Shown here piece by piece: positions 1 through 8,030 of a stretch of 22,614 nucleotides of DNA (positions are counted from its first letter, which is position 1; each line of letters starts with the position of its first letter). The translations under genes were made by a program, and so were the position numbers. The DNA is from CAZYWA01 sp964650975 [NCBI: uncultured bacterium] (GTDB taxonomy: Bacteria; JADJOY01). Under the pieces are notes generated by a model that was given only the letters and a program-made list of their open reading frames with translations, was not told the origin of the DNA and made no database searches. The DNA is taken from the NCBI GenBank assembly GCA_964650975.1, contig CAZYWA010000044.1, positions 1 through 22,614 on the forward strand, read 5' to 3'.

Positions 1-735
1 TTCATCGGGATCGAATCGCCGCGGGTGGCGAGTCTCGAGGAGACCGGCAAGAACCAGAACACACGCGCCGACCTGCTCACGTCCGTCCACCGGATCCAGG
101 ATGCCGGGATGGAGGTGATGGCGGGCATGATCGTGGGGTTCGACCACGACGACTACTCGATCTTCGAGGAACAGTTCCGCTTCATCCAGGACGCGCGGAT
201 CCCGGTCTCGATGACCGGTCTCTTGAATGCTCTTCCGCAGACGCCGCTTCGCGAGCGCCTCCTGGCCGCGGGCCGGCTCGACGACGAGTACACCGGCGAC
301 CAGTTCGTGTTCTCGAACGTGATCCCGGCAGCCATGTCGCGGATCGAGTTCTACGAGGGATACAAGCACCTGCTCGACCGGCTCTACGACTACGGGAACT
401 ACCGGGAGCGAGCCATGGCGTTCATCCGGCAGCAGGGCGACGGCGTCCGGGTGCGGGTGGCGGCGGGCCCTGCCGAGGTGTGGATCTTCCTGCGGGTGCT
501 GTGGAGCTGCGTCCTGCTCGCACCGCCCCGCCGAGCGGCGATGACGCTGCGCATGTTCGCCGAAACGCTGCTGCGCAGGCCCGGATCGATGCGGAAGGCG
601 GTGGTGCTGGCGCTGATGCACAAGCACCTCTACGAGTACGCGGTCTTCGTCCGGAGCGAGCTGGTCCGTCACATCGAAGCGCTGCGGAGCGCGCCCGTCG
701 AGACGCCCGCGTTCGTCGAAGCGGCGGCCGCCTGA
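1..735 (+). CDS. B12-binding radical SAM protein, C-terminal part (5' end outside window)
   Basis: The reading frame is open from base 1, so the true start lies upstream; 244 residues are visible. The first residues (FIGIESPR, then SLEETGKNQN) match the late radical SAM barrel of the B12-binding radical SAM family. The following stretch, with GMIVGFDHDD, FIQDARIPVSM and LPQTPLRERL, is typical of the family members that carry a C-terminal DUF4070 domain. Neither the cobalamin-binding domain nor the CxxxCxxC cluster motif is in the window. Known relatives carry out varied radical reactions, including hopanoid and lipid modification, so the substrate cannot be named. The alcohol dehydrogenase starts 19 bp downstream on the same strand, suggesting one transcript. 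The family call is firm; the function is open. Confidence 0.85.
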   Translation, partial: FIGIESPRVASLEETGKNQNTRADLLTSVHRIQDAGMEVMAGMIVGFDHDDYSIFEEQFRFIQDARIPVSMTGLLNALPQTPLRERLLAAGRLDDEYTGDQFVFSNVIPAAMSRIEFYEGYKHLLDRLYDYGNYRERAMAFIRQQGDGVRVRVAAGPAEVWIFLRVLWSCVLLAPPRRAAMTLRMFAETLLRRPGSMRKAVVLALMHKHLYEYAVFVRSELVRHIEALRSAPVETPAFVEAAAA

Positions 736-754
736 TCCGGGACGAGATCCGCGG

Positions 755-1798
755 ATGAAGGCGCTCGTCTATCACGGCCCAGGCCAGCGTTCGCTGGACC
801 AGAAGCCCATACCCGTCATCCAGGCGCCGACCGATGCGATCGTTCGGCTCACCAGGACCACGATCTGCGGAACGGATCTGCACATCCTGAAGGGCGACGT
901 GCCGGCCGTGACGGACGGCCGCATCCTGGGGCACGAAGGCGTGGGCATCGTCGACACGATCGGGGAAGGGGTTTCGAGCTTCGCCGCCGGCGATCACGTG
1001 CTGATCTCGTGCATCACGTCGTGCGGGAAGTGCCTGCATTGCAAGAAAGGGATGTACTCCCATTGCCTGAACGGCGGCGGATGGATCCTGGGGAATCTCA
1101 TCGACGGGACACAGGCGGAATACGTCCGGATCCCGTTCGCGGACAACAGTCTTCACGCCATTCCGCGGGGAGCCGATGAGGAAGCGCTGGTGATGCTGAG
1201 CGACATCCTGCCCACCGGCTTCGAATGCGGGGTCCAGAACGGACGGATTGCGCCCGGCGACACGGTGGCGATCGTCGGCGCGGGCCCGATCGGGCTCGCG
1301 GCACTCTTGACGGCGCGGTTCTACTCGCCTGCGGAGATCATCCTGATCGACCTCGACGACAACCGTCTGGCGGTGTCGAAGGGCCTGGGAGCCACGAGAG
1401 TGGTCAACAGCAGCGATGGCAAAGCCGTCGAGAGCGTGATGTCTCTGACCGAGGGGCGAGGCGTCGACGTGGCGATCGAGTGCGTGGGGATCCCATCCAC
1501 GTTCGACGTCTGTCAGCGGATCGTCGCGGCCGGTGGCCGCATCGCCAACATCGGCGTGCATGGCAAGCCGGTGCAGCTCGAGCTGGAGCGACTCTGGTCT
1601 CACAACATCACGCTCACCACCCGTCTGGTCGACACCGTGTCGACGCCGATGCTGCTCAAGACGGTGACGTCGGGGAAGCTCGAGCCCAAGCACTTGATCA
1701 CGCATCGTTTCGGGCTCGACGAGGTCATGCGCGCCTACGACACCTTCGGCCACGCCATGCAGGAACGCGCGCTGAAGGTCATCGTCACGAACGGCTGA
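755..1798 (+). CDS. Zinc-dependent alcohol dehydrogenase (MDR family)
   Basis: This 347-residue protein has the full medium-chain dehydrogenase layout. C38 (in TICGTD), H60-E61 (GHEG) and D150 (SDILPTG) fit the catalytic zinc ligands. C90, C93, C96 and C104 form the structural zinc lobe. The nucleotide-binding fold has GAGPIG at 175-180. The length is normal for the family, and the D150 ligand resembles the bacterial NADP-type secondary alcohol dehydrogenases. It probably oxidises or reduces an alcohol/aldehyde pair in the cytoplasm with NAD(P). The ATG start follows the radical SAM gene by 19 bp, so the two are probably co-transcribed. The ribosome binding site is weak. The substrate cannot be told from the sequence. 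Confidence 0.9.
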   Translation: MKALVYHGPGQRSLDQKPIPVIQAPTDAIVRLTRTTICGTDLHILKGDVPAVTDGRILGHEGVGIVDTIGEGVSSFAAGDHVLISCITSCGKCLHCKKGMYSHCLNGGGWILGNLIDGTQAEYVRIPFADNSLHAIPRGADEEALVMLSDILPTGFECGVQNGRIAPGDTVAIVGAGPIGLAALLTARFYSPAEIILIDLDDNRLAVSKGLGATRVVNSSDGKAVESVMSLTEGRGVDVAIECVGIPSTFDVCQRIVAAGGRIANIGVHGKPVQLELERLWSHNITLTTRLVDTVSTPMLLKTVTSGKLEPKHLITHRFGLDEVMRAYDTFGHAMQERALKVIVTNG

Positions 1799-1835
1799 TC
1801 TCGTTCCGCCGCGGGCCGGGCAGCACACGAGGCTC

Positions 1836-1848
1836 TGTAGGTTCTACA
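1836..1848. promoter_or_regulatory. Small palindrome upstream of the encapsulin module
   Basis: TGTAG-GTT-CTACA is a perfect 5-bp inverted repeat around three bases. It lies about 200 bp upstream of the encapsulated ferritin start, inside the 254-bp gap (1799-2052) that must hold the promoter of this module. No clear sigma-70 promoter was seen in the gap. The repeat is short enough to arise by chance, and no regulator family is assigned. Confidence 0.2.
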
Positions 1849-2052
1849 AGGGTCGGTTCATTCGTTTGCAACGTCGCGGCTCGACCCTGGTGGATACGGT
1901 GCAAAGCGCCGCGTGCTCGTGATGCGGATCGTCGGGCACCCGCCTTGCACTTCGCCGGTCGGACGAGCCCTGCTCGGCGCGCGTCGGTGGTTGAACGACG
2001 GGTGCAGAGCAGGATCGCGGACGGAATTCGCAGACGGGAGAAAGGGACCGGA

Positions 2053-2508
2053 ATGAGCACCTATCACGAGCCCTACGAGAGCCTGAGCCCCGCCGACCGC
2101 GATCTGCACCGCGCGCTGGTGAGCTTCAAGGAAGAGATCGAGGCGGTCGACTGGTATCACCAGCGGGTCGCCACCTGCACCGATCCACTGCTCGCGGAGG
2201 TGCTCGCGCACAATCGCGACGAGGAGATCGAGCACGCCTGCATGACGCTCGAGTGGCTGCGCCGCTGCAACCCGGTGTGGGACGCCGCGCTGCGGCGGTT
2301 CGTGTTCACGACCGGTTCGATCACGCAGCGCGAGCCCAAGACGGAGCCGGCGACCGGAGCGGCATCGAAGTCCGGCGCGGAGGTCGGCGGGGGTCCGGCG
2401 AGCCCGCGTCGCGTCGACCTGGGGATCGGTAGCCTTCATGACGCGGTCGAGCCGGGCGAGGCCCGCGCGACCGCCAAGCGGCGGCGCGAACGCTCCGCCG
2501 GTGCGTGA
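2053..2508 (+). CDS. Encapsulated ferritin-like protein (EncFtn), encapsulin cargo
   Basis: This 151-residue protein is an encapsulated ferritin, which oxidises Fe(II) at a dimer interface inside an encapsulin shell. Using the published Rhodospirillum rubrum EncFtn as recalled, its ferroxidase residues Glu32, Glu62 and His65 align with E28, E58 and H61 here. The entry-site residues E27 and E30, and W34, are also present. The core motifs EEIEAVDWY and HNRDEEIEH are diagnostic. A Ser/Gly/Ala-rich linker (about 95-120) leads to the cargo-loading peptide LGIGSL at 123-128. Unusually, a further 23 residues follow it, including KRRRER. The ATG start has AAAGG about 8 bases upstream. The shell gene begins 12 bp after the stop, the usual cargo-shell order. 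Confidence 0.93.
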   Translation: MSTYHEPYESLSPADRDLHRALVSFKEEIEAVDWYHQRVATCTDPLLAEVLAHNRDEEIEHACMTLEWLRRCNPVWDAALRRFVFTTGSITQREPKTEPATGAASKSGAEVGGGPASPRRVDLGIGSLHDAVEPGEARATAKRRRERSAGA

Positions 2509-2520
2509 CGAGGACACACC

Positions 2521-3420
2521 ATGGATCTCTTCAGGACTTCACTTGCGCCGATTCCGACCTCCGCCTGGGCGGAGATCGAGAGGCAGGCCCGGGCGACACT
2601 CACGGCCACGCTCTCGGCGCGACGGATCGTCGACGTCAAAGGTCCTCTCGGCTGGGACGTGTCGGCCATCGGCCTCGGCAGGCTCAGCATTCACGACGGC
2701 GACCGAGCCGGCGTCTCGTACGGCATCCGTCAGGTGCTGCCGCTGATCGAGCTGCGCGTGCCGTTCCGGCTCAGCGTGTGGGAGCTCGACAACGCATCGC
2801 GCGGTGCCGCGGACCTCGATCTCGAGCCGCTCATGAACGCCGCGCGCGCGCTGGCGCACGCCGAGGATGAGGTGGTGTTTCGGGGCCTGGCGGAAGCAGG
2901 GGTCCGCGGCGTGCTGGATGCCACGGCCCGGACACCGCTCGAGATCGCGGCGGATCCGCAGCGGTTCCCGGGGGCCGTGGCCGAAGCGCTGGTCCGGCTC
3001 AAGATCCTCGGCGTCGCGGGGCCCTACGCGCTGGCGGTCGGTGACGAGCTCTTCAAGGCGCTCAGCGGAACCAGCGGCGATCAGTATCCGCTCATCCCGC
3101 GGCTCGCTCGACTGATCGACGGCCCGGTGCTCCTGGCGCCGGTGCTGGGCGAGGGCGGCGCGCTGGTGTCGCGACGGGGCGGCGACTTCGAGCTCACCCT
3201 CGGTCAGGACGCTTCGATCGGTTACGAGATCCACGATGCGAAGGAAGTGAAGCTCTTCTTCACCGAGTCCCTCACGTTTCGCGTCCTCGACCCGGATGCC
3301 GCCGTGCTGCTTCGCCCCGCCGCCGCCAAGCTGGCCGCGGGCGGACCGACGACGGGCGACGCGACCGCGGACTCGGCGAACGTCTCAGGCTCGGCCGGAC
3401 CTCGCAGGCGCCGCACGTAA
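2521..3420 (+). CDS. Family 1 encapsulin nanocompartment shell protein
   Basis: This 299-residue protein has the HK97-type encapsulin fold signature: an N-terminal helix (APIPTSAWAEIERQA), VDVKGPLGWDVSAIGLGR, an E-loop rich in aromatic and acidic residues around VPFRLSVWELDN, and the C-terminal GQDASIGYEIHDAK then FFTESLTFRVLDPDAAV. Such proteins self-assemble into a cytoplasmic icosahedral shell that encloses ferritin-like cargo, here the gene just upstream. GAGGA at 2510-2514 precedes the ATG by six bases. The family core ends near residue 265. The last 33 or so residues are an Ala/Gly/Ser-rich extension ending in RRRRT, which has no counterpart in typical shells. This extension and part of the conserved core are encoded antisense to the 3' end of the YihY-like gene. 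Confidence 0.95.
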   Translation: MDLFRTSLAPIPTSAWAEIERQARATLTATLSARRIVDVKGPLGWDVSAIGLGRLSIHDGDRAGVSYGIRQVLPLIELRVPFRLSVWELDNASRGAADLDLEPLMNAARALAHAEDEVVFRGLAEAGVRGVLDATARTPLEIAADPQRFPGAVAEALVRLKILGVAGPYALAVGDELFKALSGTSGDQYPLIPRLARLIDGPVLLAPVLGEGGALVSRRGGDFELTLGQDASIGYEIHDAKEVKLFFTESLTFRVLDPDAAVLLRPAAAKLAAGGPTTGDATADSANVSGSAGPRRRRT

Positions 3421-4241
3421 ACCTGGGTGAACTCGGCGCCGAAGAACACGATCTGCGCCGAGTAGTAGATCCACACCAGCAACACGATCACGGAAGCCGC
3501 GGCACCGTAGGTTGATTCGAGACTGCGGCGGCCCAGGTAGAAGCCCACCAGGAACTTCCCGCCGAGGAACAGCAACCCGGTCACGACCGAACCGGGCCAG
3601 ACATCGCTCCAGCGGATTTTCACGTCCGGTATCACCTTGAAGATCAGGGCGAAGAGCAGCGTGATGCCCGCGAAGGACACGAACGAGTTCGCGAGCTCGA
3701 GCCACGATTCCGGGACGCCCGCGCTGATGCCGATTCGCTTCCCGATGGCGCTCAGCGCCGTCGTGACGACCAGCGAGACCGTGAGCAGGAAGCCGAGCGC
3801 GATCACCGCCGCGAGCGAGACCACGTACTTCCTTAGAAAGGTCCGCACACCGAGGCCGGCCTTCGGTTTCACGTCCCAGATCGTGTCGAGCGCGTCCTTG
3901 AGCTCCACGACCACCGCGGTGGCCCCGATCAAGAGCGTGACGATCCCCACCATCGTCGCCAGCGCTCCGGCGGTCGGCTGACTCGCGCCAGCCAGCAGGC
4001 GCTCCACGGCGCGAGCGGCGGTTTCACCGAGGAGCCCGTCGAGCTGACTCACCAGCTCGCCGCGCACGGCCTGCTCGCCGAAGCAGAGCCCCGCGATCGC
4101 GGTGACGAGGATCAGCAGCGGCCCCAGGGAGAAGACCGAGTAGTAGGCCAGAGCCGCACCGAGACGGCTGGCCTTGTCCTCGCGCCACTCGGCGAACGTC
4201 TCGACCAGCAGGCTCTGGAGGAGGCGGAGAGCGTCGATCAT
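3222..4241 (-). CDS. YihY/BrkB family inner-membrane protein
   Basis: This 339-residue protein has the YihY/virulence factor BrkB pattern: an N-terminal amphipathic stretch with EDKASRLGAALAYYSVFSLGPLL, then about six hydrophobic segments (roughly 35-55, 95-113, 140-165, 185-203, 218-235 and 247-268), and the family signature SVVTGLLFLGGKFLVGFYL followed by YGAAASVIVLLVWIYYSAQIVFFGAEFTQVY. It was once misnamed ribonuclease BN; its molecular role is uncertain. Homologues end soon after the FGAEFTQVY segment. Here about 60 extra low-complexity residues follow, read antisense through the encapsulin gene. No strong ribosome binding site is seen before the ATG. It is separated from the DUF3261 gene by 130 bp and is probably not part of the polyene pathway. 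Confidence 0.9.
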   Translation of the reverse strand: MIDALRLLQSLLVETFAEWREDKASRLGAALAYYSVFSLGPLLILVTAIAGLCFGEQAVRGELVSQLDGLLGETAARAVERLLAGASQPTAGALATMVGIVTLLIGATAVVVELKDALDTIWDVKPKAGLGVRTFLRKYVVSLAAVIALGFLLTVSLVVTTALSAIGKRIGISAGVPESWLELANSFVSFAGITLLFALIFKVIPDVKIRWSDVWPGSVVTGLLFLGGKFLVGFYLGRRSLESTYGAAASVIVLLVWIYYSAQIVFFGAEFTQVYVRRLRGPAEPETFAESAVASPVVGPPAASLAAAGRSSTAASGSRTRNVRDSVKKSFTSFASWIS

Positions 4242-4336
4242 TTTTGCGATGAGTCGAGGGACGCCCGAGCCGCGAAGAGAGCGGCGCGATGGTGATTGGC
4301 GACTGCGAATGCAACACGGATGCCGCGGATTGTTCA

Positions 4337-4355
4337 GCGGGTCGCTCCAGCCCGC
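4337..4355 (-). terminator. Possible hairpin after the DUF3261 gene
   Basis: Just beyond the DUF3261 stop codon, GCGGG (4337-4341) and CCCGC (4351-4355) can form a 5-bp GC stem with a nine-base loop. No T-tract follows on the minus strand, so intrinsic termination is doubtful. The rest of the 130-bp gap (4242-4371) shows no gene. Confidence 0.2.
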
Positions 4356-4371
4356 CGTGCTCGCAGGGCAC

Positions 4372-4884
4372 CTACCGTGCCGCTTCGTCTCCGGCGAGAA
4401 CCACGATCGTCACGTGGTAGCAGCTGCCGTCGTGGATCACGACTCGCACTCGGCCTCCCTCCTCGGCCGAGCGCTCGATCGAGACGCCTTGGCCCGGCGT
4501 GGCGCCGAGCCGAGCGACCTGGATGTCGCGCAGCACGTTCTCGGGTGGCCACGGCATGCTGCGGCCGAACGCGCGGTCCACCGTCAGGCTCGTGTCCTGC
4601 TGAACGATCGTGAAGAGCTTGGCGCCGAACCCGTCGAGGCCGACCACCACCAGGCGCCCGGCGGTCTTCTGTGCCGCGACCGTGAGCGCCCAGTCGATCC
4701 CCGGCTTGGCCAGCACGCGCACCTCGGCGCGGAGCGCGAACCCGTCCGGGATCGCGGCGGTCGGCACCAGCTCGCCTGCACACATCCGCCCACCGTCGGA
4801 GGGACGGATTCCGGCTTTCCACAGCGTTACGCAGCCGCAGCACGCCAGCACCAGGGCCACGACGACCGGTACGATCCGTCTCAT
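4372..4884 (-). CDS. DUF3261 lipoprotein (ApeN-like)
   Basis: A 170-residue protein with a lipoprotein signal: MRRIVPVVVALVLACCGC, with a lipobox ending at C16 or C18. The body, including LVVVGLDGFGAKLFTIVQQDT, PPENVLRDIQ and a C-terminal strand pair, fits DUF3261. Members of that family sit next to MMPL exporters in aryl polyene clusters (ApeN in the Escherichia nomenclature). It probably works in the outer membrane or periplasm in lipid or pigment transfer; a precise role is not established. The start is fixed by an ATGA overlap with the MMPL stop codon, implying translational coupling. A longer upstream reading in this frame only shadows the MMPL gene and is discarded. Confidence 0.85.
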   Translation of the reverse strand: MRRIVPVVVALVLACCGCVTLWKAGIRPSDGGRMCAGELVPTAAIPDGFALRAEVRVLAKPGIDWALTVAAQKTAGRLVVVGLDGFGAKLFTIVQQDTSLTVDRAFGRSMPWPPENVLRDIQVARLGATPGQGVSIERSAEEGGRVRVVIHDGSCYHVTIVVLAGDEAAR

Positions 4885-7232
4885 TCGCGCTCGAGCACCA
4901 GCAGTGCCAGCGGTGCCAGCAAGAACGAGAGCAGGACACCCAGGCCCACGGTGACGCCGATCGCCTGCAGCGCGGGGTGTCGCGACATGGCCATCACGCC
5001 GAACGTGAAGACCGTCATGAGCGCGCAGAGCAGGATCGAGAGCAGGGCGGGGCCGAGCCCATCGCCGCGTCGCGCGGCGTCCACCACGAAGACCCCGTAG
5101 TCGACGCCCATGCCGGTGACCGTCACCAGCGAGATCGCGTGCAGCAGGTTGGTCTCGACGTGCAGCAGCGCGAAGAGTCCGAGCAGCACGCTCACGACCA
5201 GGACCGAGGGAACGAACGCCGCGACCGCGGGCCGCAGCTTGCGGTAGCGCGCGAGCAGCAAGACCACGACCAGTCCATTGCCGACGAACACCTGTTTCAC
5301 CGTCGTGGAGCGGAAGGTGGCGTAGATCTCGTTCAGGAACGTGCTCTGATCGAAGAAGTGGACGCCGTCGAGGTCGGCCACTGCGGCGCGCACCGCCGCC
5401 TCGTCCTTCACTCCCTCGAGGTAGGTGATCGCGGCGGTATCCGGTCCGAGCTGGATCAGGCTCGAGCGCACCAGGTCCGCGAGCGGCGAGGCGACGAGTG
5501 CCTCGTAGGTGAGGAAATCCACCGGCGGACCGGCGAGGTCTCGCGCGAAAGGTTCGAACGCGCCCGGCCGGAAGCCCGCTTCCGAGAAGACGCGGTCGAC
5601 CCGTGCCGCCAGGCCCTCGGCGGCAGCAACGCTCACCGCCTCGCGGTTGGTGCGCTGAAGCGATTGGGCCCAGAGAAAGGCGTGGAGCGAGCGCATCCCC
5701 CGGAGCGCGCCCGAGGCGACCGTGTGCGACAGCCTCCGGTACACGACGTCGTCGAGTGCCAGGGCGCCCTCGCGGTCGTGAGCCAGTGCGATCACCAGTC
5801 GACCCATCTCGGTGGGCGATACGCGCGCGCGCACCCGTTCGTCCTCGGCCTCGAGCGCGGGATCCATCCGCCACAGCTTCGAGAGATCGTCGACCCAGCG
5901 CAGCCCCCTGACCGCCGGCAGCGCGAGGGCGAGAGAGAGCCCGGCGACCGCCACGAGCCAGCTTCGTCGCGCGGCCGCCCGCTCGACGATCCGGCCGAGT
6001 GCCTTCGACAGCCGGAGCGCGAGTCGCGGAGGCGATCCCGGCACCACGCACAGGCCCGGCAAGACGTAGAGCGTGACGAGCACGGCGCTCAGCACGCCCA
6101 CCACGGAGAAGAGTGCCAGCTCGCGAAAGCCCCGGAAGTGGGTGAGCCCGAGGCCCGCGAAGCTCGCCATCGTGGTGAGAGCGCCGAGCCAGATCGAGCC
6201 ACGCACGCGTTTCAGGACGTCGGGCACCGGCGTGGCCGGACGGGCGAGGATCACGTGCGTCAGGAGGCAGATCGGATAGTCGACCACGACACCGACGAGC
6301 GCCGCACCGAAGCCGAGCGTGAGCCCGTCGAGTTGCCCGAAGGCCAGCATCCCCGCCGCGATCGCCACCAGGATGCCGGCGAGCGCTGGCAGCGACGCGA
6401 GGAAGAAATTCCGTGGCGACCGGTAGAACGCCAGCACCAGACCGGCGACGCCCAGGGTGGAGACGATCGCCATGGCGCGCACGTCTCTGCGAATGCTGCG
6501 CTCGGCGTCGACGGCGAAGCGATTGGCACCCGCCATCTCGAGCGCGAGATGCCCGCCCCGGCACGCCGCGAGCTGGTCGAAGCGGGCGCGCACGTCGCCG
6601 AGGAAGACTCGCTGCACTTTGCCGTCGAAGGCCGAGCTCCGCGTGGTGAGAAAGAGGATCGCCCAGCGTCCGTCGGGGGAGACGAACTGTCCGTCGCGGA
6701 GCACCAGATCGGGCTCCGTCCCGCGAAACCGCTCCAGCATCCGGCGGAACGCGCCCAGCGGGTCGGCGGGCGCGAGCTTCTTCGCGAGCGGCGCGGTGGG
6801 GAGCGTGAGCTCGCGCCGAAGGGTCTGCGCCGCGGTGGCCAGCCCGGCGTCCGACAGGAAGCTCTTGAGCTCGGCCGGATCGTCGCTCAAGAAATCGTGA
6901 CGTCTCGGGAAGTAGAGGTCGTACACCGCGCGTGTCTGGTCTTCGTCCACTCCACTGCGGAGCCACTCGACTTGCGGAAGGTCGCGAAGCGCGGAGGCGA
7001 GCTCGCGAGCGGCCGCCAGAGCCTGCACCGTGTCGTCCGCGCCCACCGACAGGATCATCGTGCGAGAGAGCTCGGTCTGGGTGAGGTGGCGTGAGATGGC
7101 CGCGAGGGTTCCTTCGGTGCCTTCCGGCATCATGTTGGTGATGTCGGTACCCACGTCGAGGCGTGGGATCGCGATCCACCCGAGCCCGGCCAAGAGCGCC
7201 AGCAGGACGAGGACGCCGCGGCGCGGGGTCAC
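4881..7232 (-). CDS. MMPL/RND family exporter (ApeM-like)
   Basis: A 783-residue RND-type transporter of the MMPL class with two similar halves. Each has one leading transmembrane helix, a large periplasmic domain (about 25-250 and 430-635), and a bundle of five helices. The conserved aspartates of the proton relay are visible as GVVVDYP (D318) and GMGVDYG (D711). Repeat motifs TDITNMMP and LDGVHFFDQSTFLNEIY mark the porter domains. Homologues in aryl polyene and xanthomonadin clusters are thought to move the lipid-linked pigment out of the inner membrane. The start is a GTG whose GTGA overlaps the stop of the LolA-like gene; the end overlaps the DUF3261 start (ATGA). The three genes form one transport operon. 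Confidence 0.92.
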   Translation of the reverse strand: MTPRRGVLVLLALLAGLGWIAIPRLDVGTDITNMMPEGTEGTLAAISRHLTQTELSRTMILSVGADDTVQALAAARELASALRDLPQVEWLRSGVDEDQTRAVYDLYFPRRHDFLSDDPAELKSFLSDAGLATAAQTLRRELTLPTAPLAKKLAPADPLGAFRRMLERFRGTEPDLVLRDGQFVSPDGRWAILFLTTRSSAFDGKVQRVFLGDVRARFDQLAACRGGHLALEMAGANRFAVDAERSIRRDVRAMAIVSTLGVAGLVLAFYRSPRNFFLASLPALAGILVAIAAGMLAFGQLDGLTLGFGAALVGVVVDYPICLLTHVILARPATPVPDVLKRVRGSIWLGALTTMASFAGLGLTHFRGFRELALFSVVGVLSAVLVTLYVLPGLCVVPGSPPRLALRLSKALGRIVERAAARRSWLVAVAGLSLALALPAVRGLRWVDDLSKLWRMDPALEAEDERVRARVSPTEMGRLVIALAHDREGALALDDVVYRRLSHTVASGALRGMRSLHAFLWAQSLQRTNREAVSVAAAEGLAARVDRVFSEAGFRPGAFEPFARDLAGPPVDFLTYEALVASPLADLVRSSLIQLGPDTAAITYLEGVKDEAAVRAAVADLDGVHFFDQSTFLNEIYATFRSTTVKQVFVGNGLVVVLLLARYRKLRPAVAAFVPSVLVVSVLLGLFALLHVETNLLHAISLVTVTGMGVDYGVFVVDAARRGDGLGPALLSILLCALMTVFTFGVMAMSRHPALQAIGVTVGLGVLLSFLLAPLALLVLERE

Positions 7233-7906
7233 GGCGGCGCGGCGCTCGGATCGAGTGAAAAGATGCGCGCGAGCTCGGCGTCGCTGAATCGCACGTCGGT
7301 GCGAACGTCGTGAAAGGTGGTCACGGTCCGGTCGCCCTCGGCCTCGGAGACGATCATCTGCATGAGGGCCGCTCCGTCTCCCTCGAGCACCACTCGCGAC
7401 ACGACCGCCAGCACGCGCGAGTCGCGTGGCGTCAGCGTGAGCTTCCAGTGTGATCCCTGCGCCTCGAAACCGACCTCGTAACGGGCCTCGAGCGCCGCGC
7501 GATCGCCGTTGAAGAGCACCACGAAGCTCTCGACCACGGTGCGCGCGATCTCGTTCGCCGCGAGATCCACGTTGTCGGCGCCGGTATCGTCGCGGAACGA
7601 GAGCCGCGATCCGTCGATCACGAAGGCCGAGCGGACGGGCTTTTCCGTGTAGCGCGCCATGCGCCGCGGTGGGACGAAGTAGAGCGTGCCGGTGCTTTCG
7701 AGTGGCCGTTCCAGCAACGCGATCTCCTTCACTTCGTGGAACTCGGCGCGAACGCCCGAGGTGGTCGCCAGACGCTGCATGAGCGTCTGCAGGGTGATCG
7801 CGTCCGAGACGGTAGCGGTGAGCTCCGCTTGGCCGGCACTCACCAGGAGCGTGAGCGCGGCGGTGGCCGCGACTGTACGATACGTCCTTCGCATCCGCGC
7901 TCTCAT
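7229..7906 (-). CDS. LolA-like outer membrane lipoprotein carrier (ApeL-like)
   Basis: A 225-residue secreted protein. The chosen ATG at 7906 has GGAGG four bases upstream; another ATG 12 bases downstream is possible, and a longer start at 7969 lacks support. The signal peptide RTYRTVAATAALTLLVSAGQA is followed by the LolA-like fold: LMQRLATTSGVRAEFHEVKEIALLERPLESTGTLYFVPPRRMARYTEKP, a typical first half with the stretch that lines the lipid-binding cavity. LolA proteins ferry lipid-modified cargo across the periplasm. In aryl polyene clusters this version is encoded with the MMPL exporter and is thought to serve the pigment. It is the first gene of the minus-strand transport operon and diverges from the acyltransferase gene. 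Confidence 0.85.
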   Translation of the reverse strand: MRARMRRTYRTVAATAALTLLVSAGQAELTATVSDAITLQTLMQRLATTSGVRAEFHEVKEIALLERPLESTGTLYFVPPRRMARYTEKPVRSAFVIDGSRLSFRDDTGADNVDLAANEIARTVVESFVVLFNGDRAALEARYEVGFEAQGSHWKLTLTPRDSRVLAVVSRVVLEGDGAALMQMIVSEAEGDRTVTTFHDVRTDVRFSDAELARIFSLDPSAAPP

Positions 7907-8030
7907 CGGACCTCCATCACCGGCCATGCATTCGCCGCTCCGGCGGCACGTAAATGTATTGACGGACACGATCGCTGCGCGTCCTCGGTGCGGTACGGAT
8001 ATTGCTTAGTTCTGGCTGGGGCACCGAACG
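7907..8030. promoter_or_regulatory. Divergent promoter region between transport and assembly operons
   Basis: This 124-bp spacer separates the minus-strand LolA-MMPL-DUF3261 operon from the plus-strand acyltransferase operon, so promoters for both must lie here. An AT-richer patch (TAAATGTATTGAC, 7951-7963) and ATATTGCTTAG (around 7999-8009) stand out in an otherwise GC-rich stretch. No well-spaced -35/-10 pair was found on either strand. The call rests on gene layout. Confidence 0.4.

Noticed and set aside
422-1828. 468-residue minus-strand frame
   Set aside because: It is antisense to the zinc alcohol dehydrogenase and the radical SAM tail, with a low-complexity Arg/His/Asp composition.
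4977-7094. 705-residue open frame on the plus strand opposite the MMPL gene
   Set aside because: It is rich in His, Arg, Glu and Gln with no domain motif, the usual antisense shadow of a high-GC gene. The minus strand encodes a clear RND exporter with coupled starts.
4885-7179. Long minus-strand frame upstream of the DUF3261 start, in the DUF3261 frame
   Set aside because: It lies wholly inside the MMPL gene in another frame and is Arg/Gly/Ala-rich. The lipoprotein signal and the ATGA overlap fix the start at 4884.
7959-7964. TTGACG as a -35 box for the acyltransferase operon
   Set aside because: No acceptable -10 sequence lies 16-18 bases downstream.
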